DNA from: Natronorubrum aibiense
GTDB taxonomy: Archaea > Halobacteriota > Halobacteria > Halobacteriales > Natrialbaceae
DNA: 64,000 nucleotides
Direction: 5' to 3'
NCBI RefSeq assembly: GCF_009392895.1
Contig: NZ_CP045488.1
Span: forward strand, 1,054,001 to 1,118,000
Made by a program: the position numbers and the translations under genes. Positions 1-8,846 of this stretch are shown here, in pieces. The notes under the pieces are model-generated. The model ran no database searches, was not told the DNA's origin, and saw nothing but the letters and a program-made list of their open reading frames with translations. Numbering within the stretch: position 1 is the first letter of the stretch; each line of letters begins with the position of its first letter.

Positions 1-548
1 GCGTCTCGAGGGTCCGGATCGAACGACGGCTCGTCCGCGAGCCCGTTGTATCGGGCCCGGAGTACGACGTTCTCGTCGACGTAGTAGGTAACACGCGTGT
101 CTCGCTCGGTTGACGTCGGAAGCTGTCGTGTCGCAGTCGTCAGGTTGTATACGATCGAGACCAGAATCGCCTCGCGCCGGTCGTCCGACTCGAGGGCGTC
201 CATCTGCTGGGTCTGCAACTCGAACTCGAACGTTCGCGTCTCCGAACCGTACTCCTCGACGAACGCGTTTCGCCGATACGTCCGTTCGAACTCGAGGACG
301 TACTGGTCACCCGTCTCGAGCAGCGACGTCGGTCGCGACGGATACGATCCCGGCTCGATCGCGTTTTCCTGTTCCGGTGGGAGCGGATCTGGTCGCTCGC
401 TGTTGACGCAGTCGTATTCATCCGTGGATACGACCCTGGGCTCGTCCGGGTCGTCGTCGGTGAACTGGTCGTCGAAACAACCGGCAAACGCGACGGAAAA
501 CGACACGGCGGTGGCGAGGAGGGCGCGACGCGAACGGGGTGTGCGCAT
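1..548 (-). CDS. Tat-dependent lipoprotein, unknown function (partial)
   Basis: The coding sequence starts at 548 and runs off the left edge, so only the N-terminal ~182 residues are seen. The first 23 residues form a twin-arginine lipoprotein signal: an SRRALL motif at residues 6-11, an alanine/valine-rich stretch, and a lipobox FAGC ending at Cys23. An Asp/Glu-rich spacer (DDQFTDDDPDEP) follows, as usual for haloarchaeal lipoproteins. This predicts export by the Tat system and lipid anchoring on the outer face of the membrane. The rest resembles no family I can name. It is transcribed leftward and its upstream region faces the 3' end of ftsY. Confidence 0.8.
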   Translation of the reverse strand, partial: MRTPRSRRALLATAVSFSVAFAGCFDDQFTDDDPDEPRVVSTDEYDCVNSERPDPLPPEQENAIEPGSYPSRPTSLLETGDQYVLEFERTYRRNAFVEEYGSETRTFEFELQTQQMDALESDDRREAILVSIVYNLTTATRQLPTSTERDTRVTYYVDENVVLRARYNGLADEPSFDPDPRD

Positions 549-678
549 ACGATAGTGTCAATTAGATATTGTATGTAGTTTTCGCATTCGTATCAATCGA
601 TTGTCCTTCCGCTGTAATCGACGCAGACGCTCGCTCGTGGTGAGTCCCGCCGATAGAAAATCGAACGCGGCCGCGTCG

Positions 679-2052
679 TTACTCGTCTGCGAGCAGGCGA
701 TCGACCATCTCGTCGGGGTCGAACCGCTCTAGGTCGTCGTAGCCCTGTCCAACGCCGAGGAAGAGGATCGGCTTCCCGGTAACGTGGGCGACCGAGATCG
801 CCGCCCCGCCGTTGGAATCCGCGTCGGCTTTGGTCAGGATCGCGCCGTCGATCTCGGCGGCGTCGTTGAACTCGCGGGCGCGGTTGACCGCGTCCTGTCC
901 AGCGACGGCCTCGTCAACGAACAGCGTCATGTCGGGACCGACGACCCGATCGATCTTCTCGAGTTGGTCCATCAGCCCTTCGTCGGTGTGGAGTCGACCC
1001 GCCGTATCGCCGAGCACGACGTCGACGTCGTTCGCCTCGGCGTACTCGACGGCGTCGTACAACACGGCGGCGGGATCGCCACCCTTCTCGTGGGCGATGA
1101 GTTTCGTATCTAACGCGTCGGCGTGTTCTTGGATCTGCTCGTTGGCCCCGGCGCGGTAGGTGTCGCCGTTGGCCATCACCGTCGAGAAGCCGCGTTCCTC
1201 GAAGTAGCGGCTCAGCTTCGCGATCGAGGTGGTCTTTCCGACGCCGTTGACGCCCGTGAAGACGATGGTGACGGGTTTGTCCTCGATGGCGATGCGCTCG
1301 TCGAAGTCGAACTGTCCGACGCTGATCACGTCGTAGATCGCGTCGCGCAGTGCCTCCTCGACGACCTCGCCGGTCGAGGTCGTAAACGTCCGCGTCTCGC
1401 CGACTAACTCCTCGCGGATGTTGTCGAGGATCTCCTCGGCAACGCCCATCTCGACGTCGCTCGAGAGCAGCGCCATCTCGAGTTCGTGCAGTGGGTCCTC
1501 GAGGTCTTCTTCCTCGATGACGAACTTCCCCTTGACGAGCGATCTGGCTTTGGCCCCGAAGCCGGTCGAGTTGGAGTCGTCGTCCGACTCCTCCGACTCG
1601 TCCGGTTCGTCGTCCACCGCAGCATCGTCCGCCGCTGGGTCCGGTTCGTCGTCCGCGTCCGGTTCCACGTCGCCCTCGTCAATCTCGATCTCGGCATCCG
1701 ACAGAGGTTCCTCGACGGCGGCTGCGCTCGCCGCTGATTCGGTTGCCGGTGCTGTCTCGGCCTCGGATGGCTCGTCGTCGACACCGGCATCGGCCGCTTC
1801 AGCGGTAGTATCTGGGGCTTCCGTCGCCTCGGATGCTGCCTCCGCGTTGGCTTCAGCGTCCGCCTCTGTGGCTGCGTCTGCTTCGAGTTCCGACTCCTCG
1901 AGTTCCTCGAGTTCGTCTTCGTCGACTTCCTCGAGTTCGTCTTCGTCGACTTCCTCGAGTTCGTCTTCGTCGACTTCCTCGACGTTCTCTTCGGCGGCTT
2001 CTTCGGCGTCTTTCCGGAAGCTCCCGAGTTTCTTCTTCAGGTTATCGAACAT
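679..2052 (-). CDS. ftsY: Signal recognition particle receptor FtsY
   Basis: SRP receptor GTPase (457 aa) that docks SRP-ribosome-nascent chain complexes at the membrane. The NG domain fills the C-terminal ~285 residues, with P-loop GVNGVGKT at 267-274, DTAGR at 349-353 and TKAD at 407-410. The N-terminal ~160 residues are a very acidic A domain (Asp/Glu/Ala) that includes three tandem copies of the eight-residue unit EEVDEDEL, encoded by a 24-bp DNA repeat. The start ATG is followed by MFDNLKKKLG, the typical amphipathic N-terminus. It is the last gene of rpl18a-pfdA-ftsY, 21 bp after pfdA, an arrangement conserved in archaea. Confidence 0.97.
   Translation of the reverse strand: MFDNLKKKLGSFRKDAEEAAEENVEEVDEDELEEVDEDELEEVDEDELEELEESELEADAATEADAEANAEAASEATEAPDTTAEAADAGVDDEPSEAETAPATESAASAAAVEEPLSDAEIEIDEGDVEPDADDEPDPAADDAAVDDEPDESEESDDDSNSTGFGAKARSLVKGKFVIEEEDLEDPLHELEMALLSSDVEMGVAEEILDNIREELVGETRTFTTSTGEVVEEALRDAIYDVISVGQFDFDERIAIEDKPVTIVFTGVNGVGKTTSIAKLSRYFEERGFSTVMANGDTYRAGANEQIQEHADALDTKLIAHEKGGDPAAVLYDAVEYAEANDVDVVLGDTAGRLHTDEGLMDQLEKIDRVVGPDMTLFVDEAVAGQDAVNRAREFNDAAEIDGAILTKADADSNGGAAISVAHVTGKPILFLGVGQGYDDLERFDPDEMVDRLLADE
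1912..1983. repeat. 24-bp tandem repeat within ftsY (3 copies)
   Basis: Three adjacent 24-bp units (1912-1935, 1936-1959, 1960-1983) are identical except for the last base of the third. They encode repeated EEVDEDEL in the acidic A domain of FtsY. Being a multiple of three, copy-number change would keep the reading frame. Confidence 0.85.
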
Positions 2053-2073
2053 AGTAGCGGTGGGGTGCCGACG

Positions 2074-2523
2074 TTATTCGTCGGGGCCCTGCCCCTGGCC
2101 CATCTGCTGCATCTGCTGTTGCATGGCCTGCTGCTGGAGCTGCTGGGCCTGCTGCTCGAGTTCCGTGCTCTCGGCCTCGAGTTCCGCGATCTCGCTGTTG
2201 ACCTCGTCGATGCGGTCGTCGAGGTTTTCCTTTTTGTTCTCGAGGGCATCGACGGCGTCGTCCTGCTCGAACTCGCCAGCGTAGTCCGCACCGAGTTCGA
2301 CGATCACTTCGTCGATGTCTTCGACGGTCGCGCGGAGGTAGGCACCGCCGCCGAGTGGGACCTGTACCGTCGAGTCCGTCTCGAGGGTCTCGATCGCGTC
2401 GATGGCCTCGTCGGCCTCGGTTTTTTCCTGCTGGATGTCTTCGACGTCCGCTTCGAGCGCTTCGATCTCCTCTTGGATCTGCTGGATCTCCTGAGAGAGC
2501 TGCTGGAGTTGCTGCTGACCCAT
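2074..2523 (-). CDS. pfdA: Prefoldin subunit alpha
   Basis: Alpha subunit (149 aa) of the hexameric prefoldin holdase chaperone, which passes unfolded proteins to the thermosome in the cytoplasm. Two long coiled-coil helices flank a central beta region containing VQVPLGGGAYLRA, the family's hallmark. The C-terminal tail is Gln/Met-rich (QQQAMQQQMQQM) and ends in acidic residues. The start codon overlaps the rpl18a stop by one base (TAATG), so the two are probably translationally coupled. ftsY follows 21 bp downstream. Confidence 0.95.
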   Translation of the reverse strand: MGQQQLQQLSQEIQQIQEEIEALEADVEDIQQEKTEADEAIDAIETLETDSTVQVPLGGGAYLRATVEDIDEVIVELGADYAGEFEQDDAVDALENKKENLDDRIDEVNSEIAELEAESTELEQQAQQLQQQAMQQQMQQMGQGQGPDE

Positions 2524-2696
2524 TATTCGCTAACCTCCTCGAGCTCGATCTCGCTTCGCTTCAGTCCGTGCTGGCTCCCGAGCTGGGAGAGTACGTGCTC
2601 GCGGGCGACGTTTTCATTTTCGGCGTCGATCGTCGTTTCGAACGGCGCGTAGCCGTCGCGGCTCTTGAACTGGCCAGTGACCGTAAATTGACTCAT
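2523..2696 (-). CDS. rpl18a: 50S ribosomal protein L18Ae (LX)
   Basis: A 57-residue protein beginning MSQFTVTGQFKSRDG, the archaeal ribosomal protein LX/L18Ae found on the large subunit. Length and the VTGxF N-terminus match the family, and the conserved order rpl18a-pfdA-ftsY supports it. Its stop overlaps the pfdA start by one base. Confidence 0.93.
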   Translation of the reverse strand: MSQFTVTGQFKSRDGYAPFETTIDAENENVAREHVLSQLGSQHGLKRSEIELEEVSE

Positions 2697-2878
2697 GACT
2701 ATCCCTCCGGCGGGCAGTCGGAAGAATCTTCCCTTCCCACTCGAGGAGCGCTCGAGCGAATCTCGGCACCGATTCCGACCGTTTATCGGTCGCTACTGGC
2801 CACATGACCCGTTCTCGTAACAGGCGACCGTACTGCCGGGTGCCAAACGGTTTTGCCGGGCGCGCCGTATCCTCTGGT

Positions 2879-3196
2879 ATGAGCGAACTCGATCCAAGCG
2901 ACCTCCTGCCCAGCGAGCGGATGCAGACACAGGCCCTCGAGGGAGCGGTCACCCAGATCCATCGCGGCCACCAGTACGCCGAGGTCGGTGATACGTTCAC
3001 CATCGACGAGACGACGTTCGAGGTCACCGACGTGACCGAACGCACGCTCGGCGAGTTGACGGACGAGGATGCACAGGCCGAAGGAATGGACGACCTCGAG
3101 GCCTACCGCCGACTACTCGAGCGAGCCCACGACAATTTCGAGTGGGATGACGAAAGCGAGGTCGTCCGCCACCGCTTCGAACGACGAGCGGAGTAG
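2879..3196 (+). CDS. ASCH domain-containing protein
   Basis: A 105-residue protein starting at MSELDPSDLLPS. Residues ~10-105 resemble the ASCH/PUA-like beta-barrel fold: LPSERMQTQALEGAVTQ at the N-terminus, then a YAEVGDTF strand and EVTDVTERTLGELTDEDA before a final helical acidic stretch. ASCH domains bind RNA or act in RNA metabolism, but no specific substrate can be inferred. It lies between rpl18a and eif6 on the opposite strand, so it is transcribed separately from the ribosomal genes around it. An upstream ATG at 2804 gives an unlikely Arg-rich extension, so I chose 2879. Confidence 0.82.
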   Translation: MSELDPSDLLPSERMQTQALEGAVTQIHRGHQYAEVGDTFTIDETTFEVTDVTERTLGELTDEDAQAEGMDDLEAYRRLLERAHDNFEWDDESEVVRHRFERRAE

Positions 3197-3326
3197 CGTC
3201 TCGAGTCCGCAGCGTGGTATTGGGCCGAATGTAGCTGTCTGGTCGACCCGACAGCCGACGCTGGGAAGATACGGCGTCACCGCGAAAAGGACTGGGCAAT
3301 CAGTATCGACGAGAACGACGAATCGA

Positions 3327-3992
3327 TCAGTCCAGATAGCCCAGCGCGTCCTCGATCCGACCGAGTTCCGGGCCGGTCGTATCCGTCCCGACGACGTAGC
3401 CGGCGTCGTTTGCGATCAGACCCGAACCGACGAGCGGCGCGCCGTAGTTGACGGTGCCGACGTCGGCGCGGACGTCGAGTGCGTCCTCGAGTGCGTCGAG
3501 TTCCTCGTCGGTCGCTTTGGGATGACAGAGCACGCCCGAGTTCGTCGCGACCGCAGCCGTGCCAACGGTTCGGACGCCGGCGAGGTCGCCGCGTTCGACG
3601 GGGACCTCGAGCGTCTCTTCGACGATCTGAATCGTCTCTCGCGGGAGGTCGGGGTGGACGTACGCGCCGTAGTCGTTGGCGAGGACGACGTTGCCGGCAG
3701 CGTTGATCTTGCCCGGGAGTTCCGCGACGGGGAGGTCGACTGCGTCCTCGAGTCGCTCGCGTTCGTACTCGAGCACGCGAGCACTGACCAGCAGCCCGTT
3801 CTCGTTACCCGTGGCTAACGCACCGACCGTCGAGGAGCCGCCGACGGTCGTCTGGATTGCGGGCACCTCGAGTTCGTCGGTCAGGTCGGCGACGACGTCG
3901 TCATCGACGTCCGGACGGACGATCACGCACGAGTCGGTAGCGCGGGCGAAGACACCGACGTACGCCGACCCGGCGAAAGCGAGACGTTTCAA
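3327..3992 (-). CDS. eif6: Translation initiation factor aIF6
   Basis: A 221-residue ribosome anti-association factor that binds the large subunit and blocks premature joining with 30S. The protein has the five-fold pseudosymmetric pentein repeats typical of eIF6/aIF6, seen as recurring segments such as [39 protein letters not shown] and [12 protein letters not shown]. Length matches the archaeal family. It starts 2 bp after the rpl31e stop and is the third gene of rpl39e-rpl31e-eif6, a standard archaeal order. Confidence 0.96.
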   Translation of the reverse strand: MKRLAFAGSAYVGVFARATDSCVIVRPDVDDDVVADLTDELEVPAIQTTVGGSSTVGALATGNENGLLVSARVLEYERERLEDAVDLPVAELPGKINAAGNVVLANDYGAYVHPDLPRETIQIVEETLEVPVERGDLAGVRTVGTAAVATNSGVLCHPKATDEELDALEDALDVRADVGTVNYGAPLVGSGLIANDAGYVVGTDTTGPELGRIEDALGYLD

Positions 3993-3994
3993 AT

Positions 3995-4273
3995 TTACTC
4001 GGCGACCTCGGCCTCGACGACAGCCTCACCGTCTTCGTCGAAACGCGCCGCGCGGACACGGAGCTTCCGTGGCGGGTTGGAACGGCCCTGCGACCAGACT
4101 TCCTCGTTGATCGAGGGGTCCAGTCGGATGGCGTCCTCGTCGACTGCGAAGTGTTTGGCGAGGTGCTCACGAATGAGTCGCATCGCGTAATCGGCGGCCT
4201 CGTGGTTGGCTCCTTTCTTCACGTCACGCAGTGGAACGGTAACGACACGTTCCTCGAAATCACTTGCACTCAT
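3995..4273 (-). CDS. rpl31e: 50S ribosomal protein L31e
   Basis: A 92-residue protein beginning [20 protein letters not shown], the L31e large-subunit protein located near the peptide exit tunnel. The family features [10 protein letters not shown], an alanine-rich helix and the [15 protein letters not shown] region are present. It is 2 bp downstream of rpl39e and 2 bp upstream of eif6. Confidence 0.96.
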   Translation of the reverse strand: MSASDFEERVVTVPLRDVKKGANHEAADYAMRLIREHLAKHFAVDEDAIRLDPSINEEVWSQGRSNPPRKLRVRAARFDEDGEAVVEAEVAE

Positions 4274-4275
4274 CG

Positions 4276-4428
4276 TTATTCGTCAGTGTCGTTGCGCCGC
4301 CAGTTGCGTCGCTTGGGGTTTCGCTGCACTTCCATGTTGGTCTTCATCATGACCCAGGCCGGAACGCGGCTGTTCTGGTTCTCGAGTTTGGCAAGACGCT
4401 TTTTCTTGCCCTTCGACTTCTTACCCAT
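4276..4428 (-). CDS. rpl39e: 50S ribosomal protein L39e
   Basis: A 50-residue very basic protein beginning [19 protein letters not shown], ending in an Arg/Asn-rich segment and an acidic tail (NDTDE). L39e lines the peptide exit tunnel. The length agrees with the family (about 50 residues); the longer in-frame start at 4470 adds residues not seen in L39e. It is the first gene of the rpl39e-rpl31e-eif6 operon. Confidence 0.95.
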   Translation of the reverse strand: MGKKSKGKKKRLAKLENQNSRVPAWVMMKTNMEVQRNPKRRNWRRNDTDE

Positions 4429-4494
4429 AGTAGCCGGACGTAGCCCGCGGTGGCATAAAATCTTGTCCATCTCGAGGACGCACGCAGTACGGCC

Positions 4495-5469
4495 TCAGTC
4501 CAACGGTTCCCGCCGGCTGAGGCGCTCGAGCGTGCGCGTGACGGCCTCGAGGGTCGCCTCGCTCAGTTCGGTCGTGTACGTCCAGTGCTCGACGCCCTCG
4601 TAGCCGTCGTGGCGGTGAAACGCATCGTGGTCGACACAGCCGCGGCCGTGCCAGCGAGTGCCGCCGCCGATCTCGTCCGGGCCGGCGTAGGCGGTTGCCA
4701 TCGGCGAGACGCGAAGCGTGTTCTCGTCGGTTCGAACGGCGGTTCCGAGGTCGTGCGCGCAGCGGGAGTCACCGACCGAGCCGACGATATCCGCGGGGAG
4801 GAACGTATGGAGCGTCTCGTGAATCGCCATGTTTCGCGTCACTGGCCGCGAGTCCCAGACCTCCGTCGCACCGACGTTCGCGACGGTGCTCGCGTCCCCG
4901 CTCGTCCCGTCGATATCGGCGCCGACGATCGCGTTCGGTGCCAGCGTCCCGCCGTAGCCGACCCGGAAATTCGACGGTGCCCAGCACAACAGCAGGTGGC
5001 AGGCCGAGCCAGTGAGGACGTTTCGCGCTCGCAACCGATCGTGAAAGACCTCGAGTGTCGTCTCGAGGGTCGGCATAACGGCTTCGGACGATAGCGGGGC
5101 CGCCGAAAGCGGAAAGCGAACCAGTCGGCCGCGTTCGACGCGTGCCTCGAGCCCCTCGAGACGCGATCGTTCGTGGGCGTACGCGAGCACCTGCTCGAGG
5201 GCGTCTTCGACGGCCGACAGCGCGTCACGAAACGCCGGCGGCCAGTTCTCTCGAACCCCGTCGAACCGGGATCGGAGCCAGCCTCCAACCGACACCGGAC
5301 CGGGATATACGCGGACGTGGAGCGGGCCGCCGTCGATGGACTGCTCGGCGGCACTCCGGGTCGTCCTCGAGACGGCGGCCGCGCCGCCGATCGATGTCAG
5401 TAGTTCTCGGCGGCTGACAAATCGTCTTGTCCCGTCCGCGGATCGGCGATCTCGGGATGAAGGGATCAC
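4495..5469 (-). CDS. Tat-exported HExxH protein, putative metallopeptidase
   Basis: A 324-residue protein of unknown family. Residues 17-35 hold a twin-arginine motif (VSRRELL, Arg20-Arg21) followed by a short Ala/Gly-rich stretch, suggesting Tat export. HETLH at residues 217-221 is a zincin-type HExxH motif, preceded by a helix-like RNMAI. Several downstream His and Cys residues (CAHDLG; the His/Asp-rich CVDHDAFHRHDGYEGVEH) could supply a third metal ligand or disulphides. A secreted zinc peptidase is plausible but is inference from one motif and the signal. It is convergent with nothing close; rpl39e lies downstream in the same direction, 66 bp away. Confidence 0.7.
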   Translation of the reverse strand: MIPSSRDRRSADGTRRFVSRRELLTSIGGAAAVSRTTRSAAEQSIDGGPLHVRVYPGPVSVGGWLRSRFDGVRENWPPAFRDALSAVEDALEQVLAYAHERSRLEGLEARVERGRLVRFPLSAAPLSSEAVMPTLETTLEVFHDRLRARNVLTGSACHLLLCWAPSNFRVGYGGTLAPNAIVGADIDGTSGDASTVANVGATEVWDSRPVTRNMAIHETLHTFLPADIVGSVGDSRCAHDLGTAVRTDENTLRVSPMATAYAGPDEIGGGTRWHGRGCVDHDAFHRHDGYEGVEHWTYTTELSEATLEAVTRTLERLSRREPLD

Positions 5470-5590
5470 GGCTGCTCACCGACGGGTCGGGACACCATCG
5501 CGTCCTGACTTCTACATCGCCCACCGACATGACGGTTTAACTTGCAGTGGCCGTCGACTCAAGAACGAGCCCGGGTACCCGGCGACGACG

Positions 5591-6148
5591 TTACTCGAGC
5601 GAGAACTGCGCGACCGTCGAGTACTCTGGTCCCTCGCTGGTGAGTGTGCTCTCGGTCAGGCACACCTCGTCGACGTGGGTTTCGCCGATCGTCGGCTCGC
5701 GCTCGGTGACGAGGTCCTGCACCAGTTCCTTCCCACCGGCGTGGTCCATCCGCGCGAGCGTAACGTGTGGCGTAAACTCGTGGGACTCCGCCTCGAACCC
5801 TAGGTCGGTCGTTCGGCGTTCGATCGCCTCGTGCAACCGGGTGAGTTCCTCGCCACCGGTTTCGGTGCCGACCCAGACGACGCTGATGTACTCGAGGCTC
5901 GGGAAGACGCCGAGGCCACCGTAGCGGACGGTGAAGGGGTCGACGTTGGCCTCGTCGACGGCGGTCTCGAATTCGCGCTCGACGGCCGGTAGGCGGTCTT
6001 CGTCGACGTCACCGAGGAACTTCAGCGTCACGTGGGCCTGTTCGGGGTCGGTGAAGTTGAGCCCGCTCGCGTCTTCGAACTCGGCTTGCAGGTCGGCGAA
6101 CGCCGACGCGAGGTCGTCGGGAAGGTCGACGCTGACGAACAGTCGCAT
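5591..6148 (-). CDS. thpR: RNA 2',3'-cyclic phosphodiesterase (2H family)
   Basis: A 185-residue 2H-phosphoesterase hydrolysing 2',3'-cyclic phosphates on RNA ends, formerly called 2'-5' RNA ligase. Both HxTx motifs are present: HVTLKF at residue ~39 and HVTLARM near residue 127, spaced as in ThpR/LigT. The N-terminus MRLFVSVDLPDD is the typical first strand, so I used the ATG at 6148 rather than the one at 6193. It is divergent from the oxidoreductase gene at 6235. Confidence 0.93.
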   Translation of the reverse strand: MRLFVSVDLPDDLASAFADLQAEFEDASGLNFTDPEQAHVTLKFLGDVDEDRLPAVEREFETAVDEANVDPFTVRYGGLGVFPSLEYISVVWVGTETGGEELTRLHEAIERRTTDLGFEAESHEFTPHVTLARMDHAGGKELVQDLVTEREPTIGETHVDEVCLTESTLTSEGPEYSTVAQFSLE

Positions 6149-6234
6149 ACGTGGTCGTTCGCGGGCAGCGTACTCAATGGTAGGGGTGGTCACGACCCCC
6201 GCGCCGGCCGGCTCACTCGTTAGGGCGTTCGATT

Positions 6235-7881
6235 ATGTCGGCTGAGAACCTGCGTTCAGTGATGACCGACGTTGCCGTACTTGGCGGCGGAATCGGCGGG
6301 CTCACCACAGCCCACGAACTCGCCGAACGAGGGCTCGACGTGACCGTCTACGAAGCCAACGACCGCTTCGGCGGAAAGGCTCGGTCGATATCGATCTCGG
6401 ACGAGCCAACGGCGTTACACGGCGAACACGGCTTTCGGTTCTTCCCGGCGTTTTATCGCCACGTCATCGATACGATGGCGCGAACACCCGACGGGTCGGG
6501 AACTGTCGAGGACAACCTCGTCGAAACCGACGCGACGCTCATCGCGAACATCGACGGGCCGGACCAGATCGCCGAGACGCGGACGCCGAACTCGCTGCGT
6601 GGCTGGCTCGAGGCGCTGCGTCCGGCCTTTGCCGAGAATCTGCCACAAGAGGACGTTCGCTTCCTGCTCGAGCGACTGTTGTACGTGCTGACTGCCTGTG
6701 AGGAGCGACGCGAGAACGAACTCGACGACGTTTCGTGGTGGGACTTCATCGACGCCGACAACCGTTCGCAGGCGTTTCGCGACCGACTGGCTTTCGCCAC
6801 GCAGTCGCTCGTTGCCCTCCGGCCGCAGGTCGGGAGCGCCAGAACGATCGGGACGATCTACCTGCAACTCCTGTTCGGCCAACTCGATCCCACTCGACCC
6901 ACCGAACGCGTCCTGAACGGGCCGACCAGCGAGGTCTGGATCGACCCCTGGATCAGCTATCTCGAGGACCTCGGCGTCGCGTTCCGACCGAACGCGCCGA
7001 TAACGGAACTCGCGTTCGACAGCCGCCGGATCACCGGTGTCGAACTGGCTGGCGGCGAGACGGTCACGGCCGACGAGTACGTCCTCGCCGTCCCGGTCGA
7101 GGTCGCCACCGACCTCATCACACGGCCCATGGGTCGTGTCGCGCCCGAACTCGAGCGAATCGGTCGCCTCGAGACGGCTTGGATGAACGGCATTCAGTTC
7201 TACCTGACCGAGGACGTCGAACTGACGCGGGGCCATCAGGTCTACGCCGACGCGCCGTGGGCGTTGACGTCGATCTCTCAACGCCAGTTCTGGACGGGCT
7301 ACGACCTCGAGACACACGGCCCCGACGAGGTCGAGGGTGTCCTCTCGGTGATCGCGTCGGACTTCGAGACGCCGGGGATCCGCCACAAAAAGCCCGCGAA
7401 GGCGTGTACGCGCGAGGAGATCGCCGAGGAGATCTGGGCGCAACTGAACGCCCACCTCAATGCGACCGACACGGTGCTCGACGACGACATGCTCGTCGAC
7501 TGGGTGCTCGATCCGGCGCTCGTCGAAACGGACGCCGGCGTCGAGAACCGCTCGCCGCTGTTGATCAACACCGTCGGGTCGCTTCGGAACCGCCCGCCAG
7601 CCGATCCGGCCATCGACAACCTCACGCTCGCGAGCGATTACGTCCGGACGAACTCAGATCTGGCCTCGATGGAGTCGGCCAACGAGGCCGGCCGTCGTGC
7701 GGCGAACGCGATCCTCGAGCGCCACGGCCGAGCGCCGACGGTCGAGGTTTGGGACCTCGAGGAGCCGGCCGTCTTCGAGCCGTTCAAACGACAGGACCGG
7801 GTGCGGTATCGGCTCGGGATGCCCCATCCGGGCGCGGTGACCCAGTCGGTTCGCGGGCTCACCAGACGGTTCGGCCCGTAG
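6235..7881 (+). CDS. FAD-dependent amine oxidase/desaturase-type oxidoreductase
   Basis: A 548-residue flavoprotein. The N-terminus has the FAD-binding Rossmann motif GGGIGGLTTAHELAE followed by EANDRFGGKARS, the arrangement of phytoene desaturase, hydroxysqualene dehydroxylase (HpnE) and monoamine-oxidase-like enzymes. The C-terminal NLTLASDYVRTNSDLASMESANEAGRRAAN segment is the second FAD-contact region of these families. The substrate cannot be read from sequence; carotenoid or isoprenoid oxidation is one possibility. A second start, MTDVAVLGGG at 6262, is equally plausible. It is divergent from thpR and is followed 80 bp later by a TPR gene on the same strand. Confidence 0.85.
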   Translation: MSAENLRSVMTDVAVLGGGIGGLTTAHELAERGLDVTVYEANDRFGGKARSISISDEPTALHGEHGFRFFPAFYRHVIDTMARTPDGSGTVEDNLVETDATLIANIDGPDQIAETRTPNSLRGWLEALRPAFAENLPQEDVRFLLERLLYVLTACEERRENELDDVSWWDFIDADNRSQAFRDRLAFATQSLVALRPQVGSARTIGTIYLQLLFGQLDPTRPTERVLNGPTSEVWIDPWISYLEDLGVAFRPNAPITELAFDSRRITGVELAGGETVTADEYVLAVPVEVATDLITRPMGRVAPELERIGRLETAWMNGIQFYLTEDVELTRGHQVYADAPWALTSISQRQFWTGYDLETHGPDEVEGVLSVIASDFETPGIRHKKPAKACTREEIAEEIWAQLNAHLNATDTVLDDDMLVDWVLDPALVETDAGVENRSPLLINTVGSLRNRPPADPAIDNLTLASDYVRTNSDLASMESANEAGRRAANAILERHGRAPTVEVWDLEEPAVFEPFKRQDRVRYRLGMPHPGAVTQSVRGLTRRFGP

Positions 7882-7961
7882 CGCGCTATCTGCGAGTCCG
7901 GACCGACGACGGCGATAGCCGGGTCGCAGCCCTTAACAGTCGTCATCGCCAACACGGGATA

Positions 7962-8840
7962 ATGACTGACCGAGAGGGCGATCGCGACCACCGCTTTTCG
8001 GAAGGCGAGGGCTTCGACGACCCCTACGACGAGTTCGATCTGGACCCGCCGGAGTTGAACGTCGATCCGTCGAAGGTCGACCCGGTCGACTCCCGCGTCC
8101 TCACCGACACGCTCGACACGCGTAACGTCGATCAGGACGAGGTCGACGCAAGCGAGTTGCTCGACGTCGGACTGAACTACATGCAGATCAACCGCTACGA
8201 GCAGGCGACCGAGGCCTTCGAGCGAACCGCTCGCTTCGCCGAGGACGAGCGCATCGAACAGGAGGCGTGGGTCAACAAAGGCGTCGCCCACGCCGAACTC
8301 GAGGAGTACGACGAGGCGATCGGGGCCCACCGCGAGGCACTGCGGATCGACGACCAGAGCGAACACGCCGCGACGGCCGAGACGAACCTCGCGTACGCAC
8401 TCTGGGAGTTCGGCGAGACCGCACAGGCCTTAGAGCACGCCGAGCGCGCCGTCGAGATCGACGAGCGATTCGCCGAGGGCTGGTTCAATCGCGCCTTCTT
8501 CCTCTCGGAACGCGGGCTGGCCGAGGAAGCGCTGCACTGCATCGACAACGCGATTCGACTGGGCATGCGCAACGCGAAAGTGCTCGAGGAAAAGGCCGAG
8601 ATCCTCGAGGAACTGGGTGAGTACGACGAGGCCGAGGAAATCGCCGAGGAAGCGAACGAAATGCGCGAACGGGCCGAACAGCGCATGGTCGAAGATCGCA
8701 AGGAAATGCAGGGCCACATGCCGCCCGGTGTCGACGAACACTCCCAACAGGGCCAGCAACGGAATCACCAGGGCGGGGCCGAGATCACGGATCCCGGCCG
8801 TGCCTCCGAGCGCGACGACGACGAGTGGCAACTCGAGTGA
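7962..8840 (+). CDS. Tetratricopeptide repeat protein
   Basis: A 292-residue acidic protein. Residues ~65-235 contain about five TPR units, with the repeat pattern of small and large hydrophobics seen in LNYMQINRYEQATEAFE, GVAHAELEEYDEAIGAHREAL, AYALWEFGETAQALEHAERA and NRAFFLSERGLAEEALHCI. The N-terminal ~60 residues are acidic and unstructured in appearance, and the C-terminal tail is Gln/His/Gly-rich. TPRs act in protein binding; the partner is unknown. DUF424 follows 6 bp downstream, so the two are probably one operon. Confidence 0.9.
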   Translation: MTDREGDRDHRFSEGEGFDDPYDEFDLDPPELNVDPSKVDPVDSRVLTDTLDTRNVDQDEVDASELLDVGLNYMQINRYEQATEAFERTARFAEDERIEQEAWVNKGVAHAELEEYDEAIGAHREALRIDDQSEHAATAETNLAYALWEFGETAQALEHAERAVEIDERFAEGWFNRAFFLSERGLAEEALHCIDNAIRLGMRNAKVLEEKAEILEELGEYDEAEEIAEEANEMRERAEQRMVEDRKEMQGHMPPGVDEHSQQGQQRNHQGGAEITDPGRASERDDDEWQLE

Positions 8841-8846
8841 GAACGG

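Noticed and set aside
1418-2284. Ser-rich open frame on the plus strand over ftsY and pfdA
   Set aside because: It arises from the acidic Asp/Glu codons of FtsY read backwards (GAN becomes TCN), giving poly-Ser; it is not a protein.
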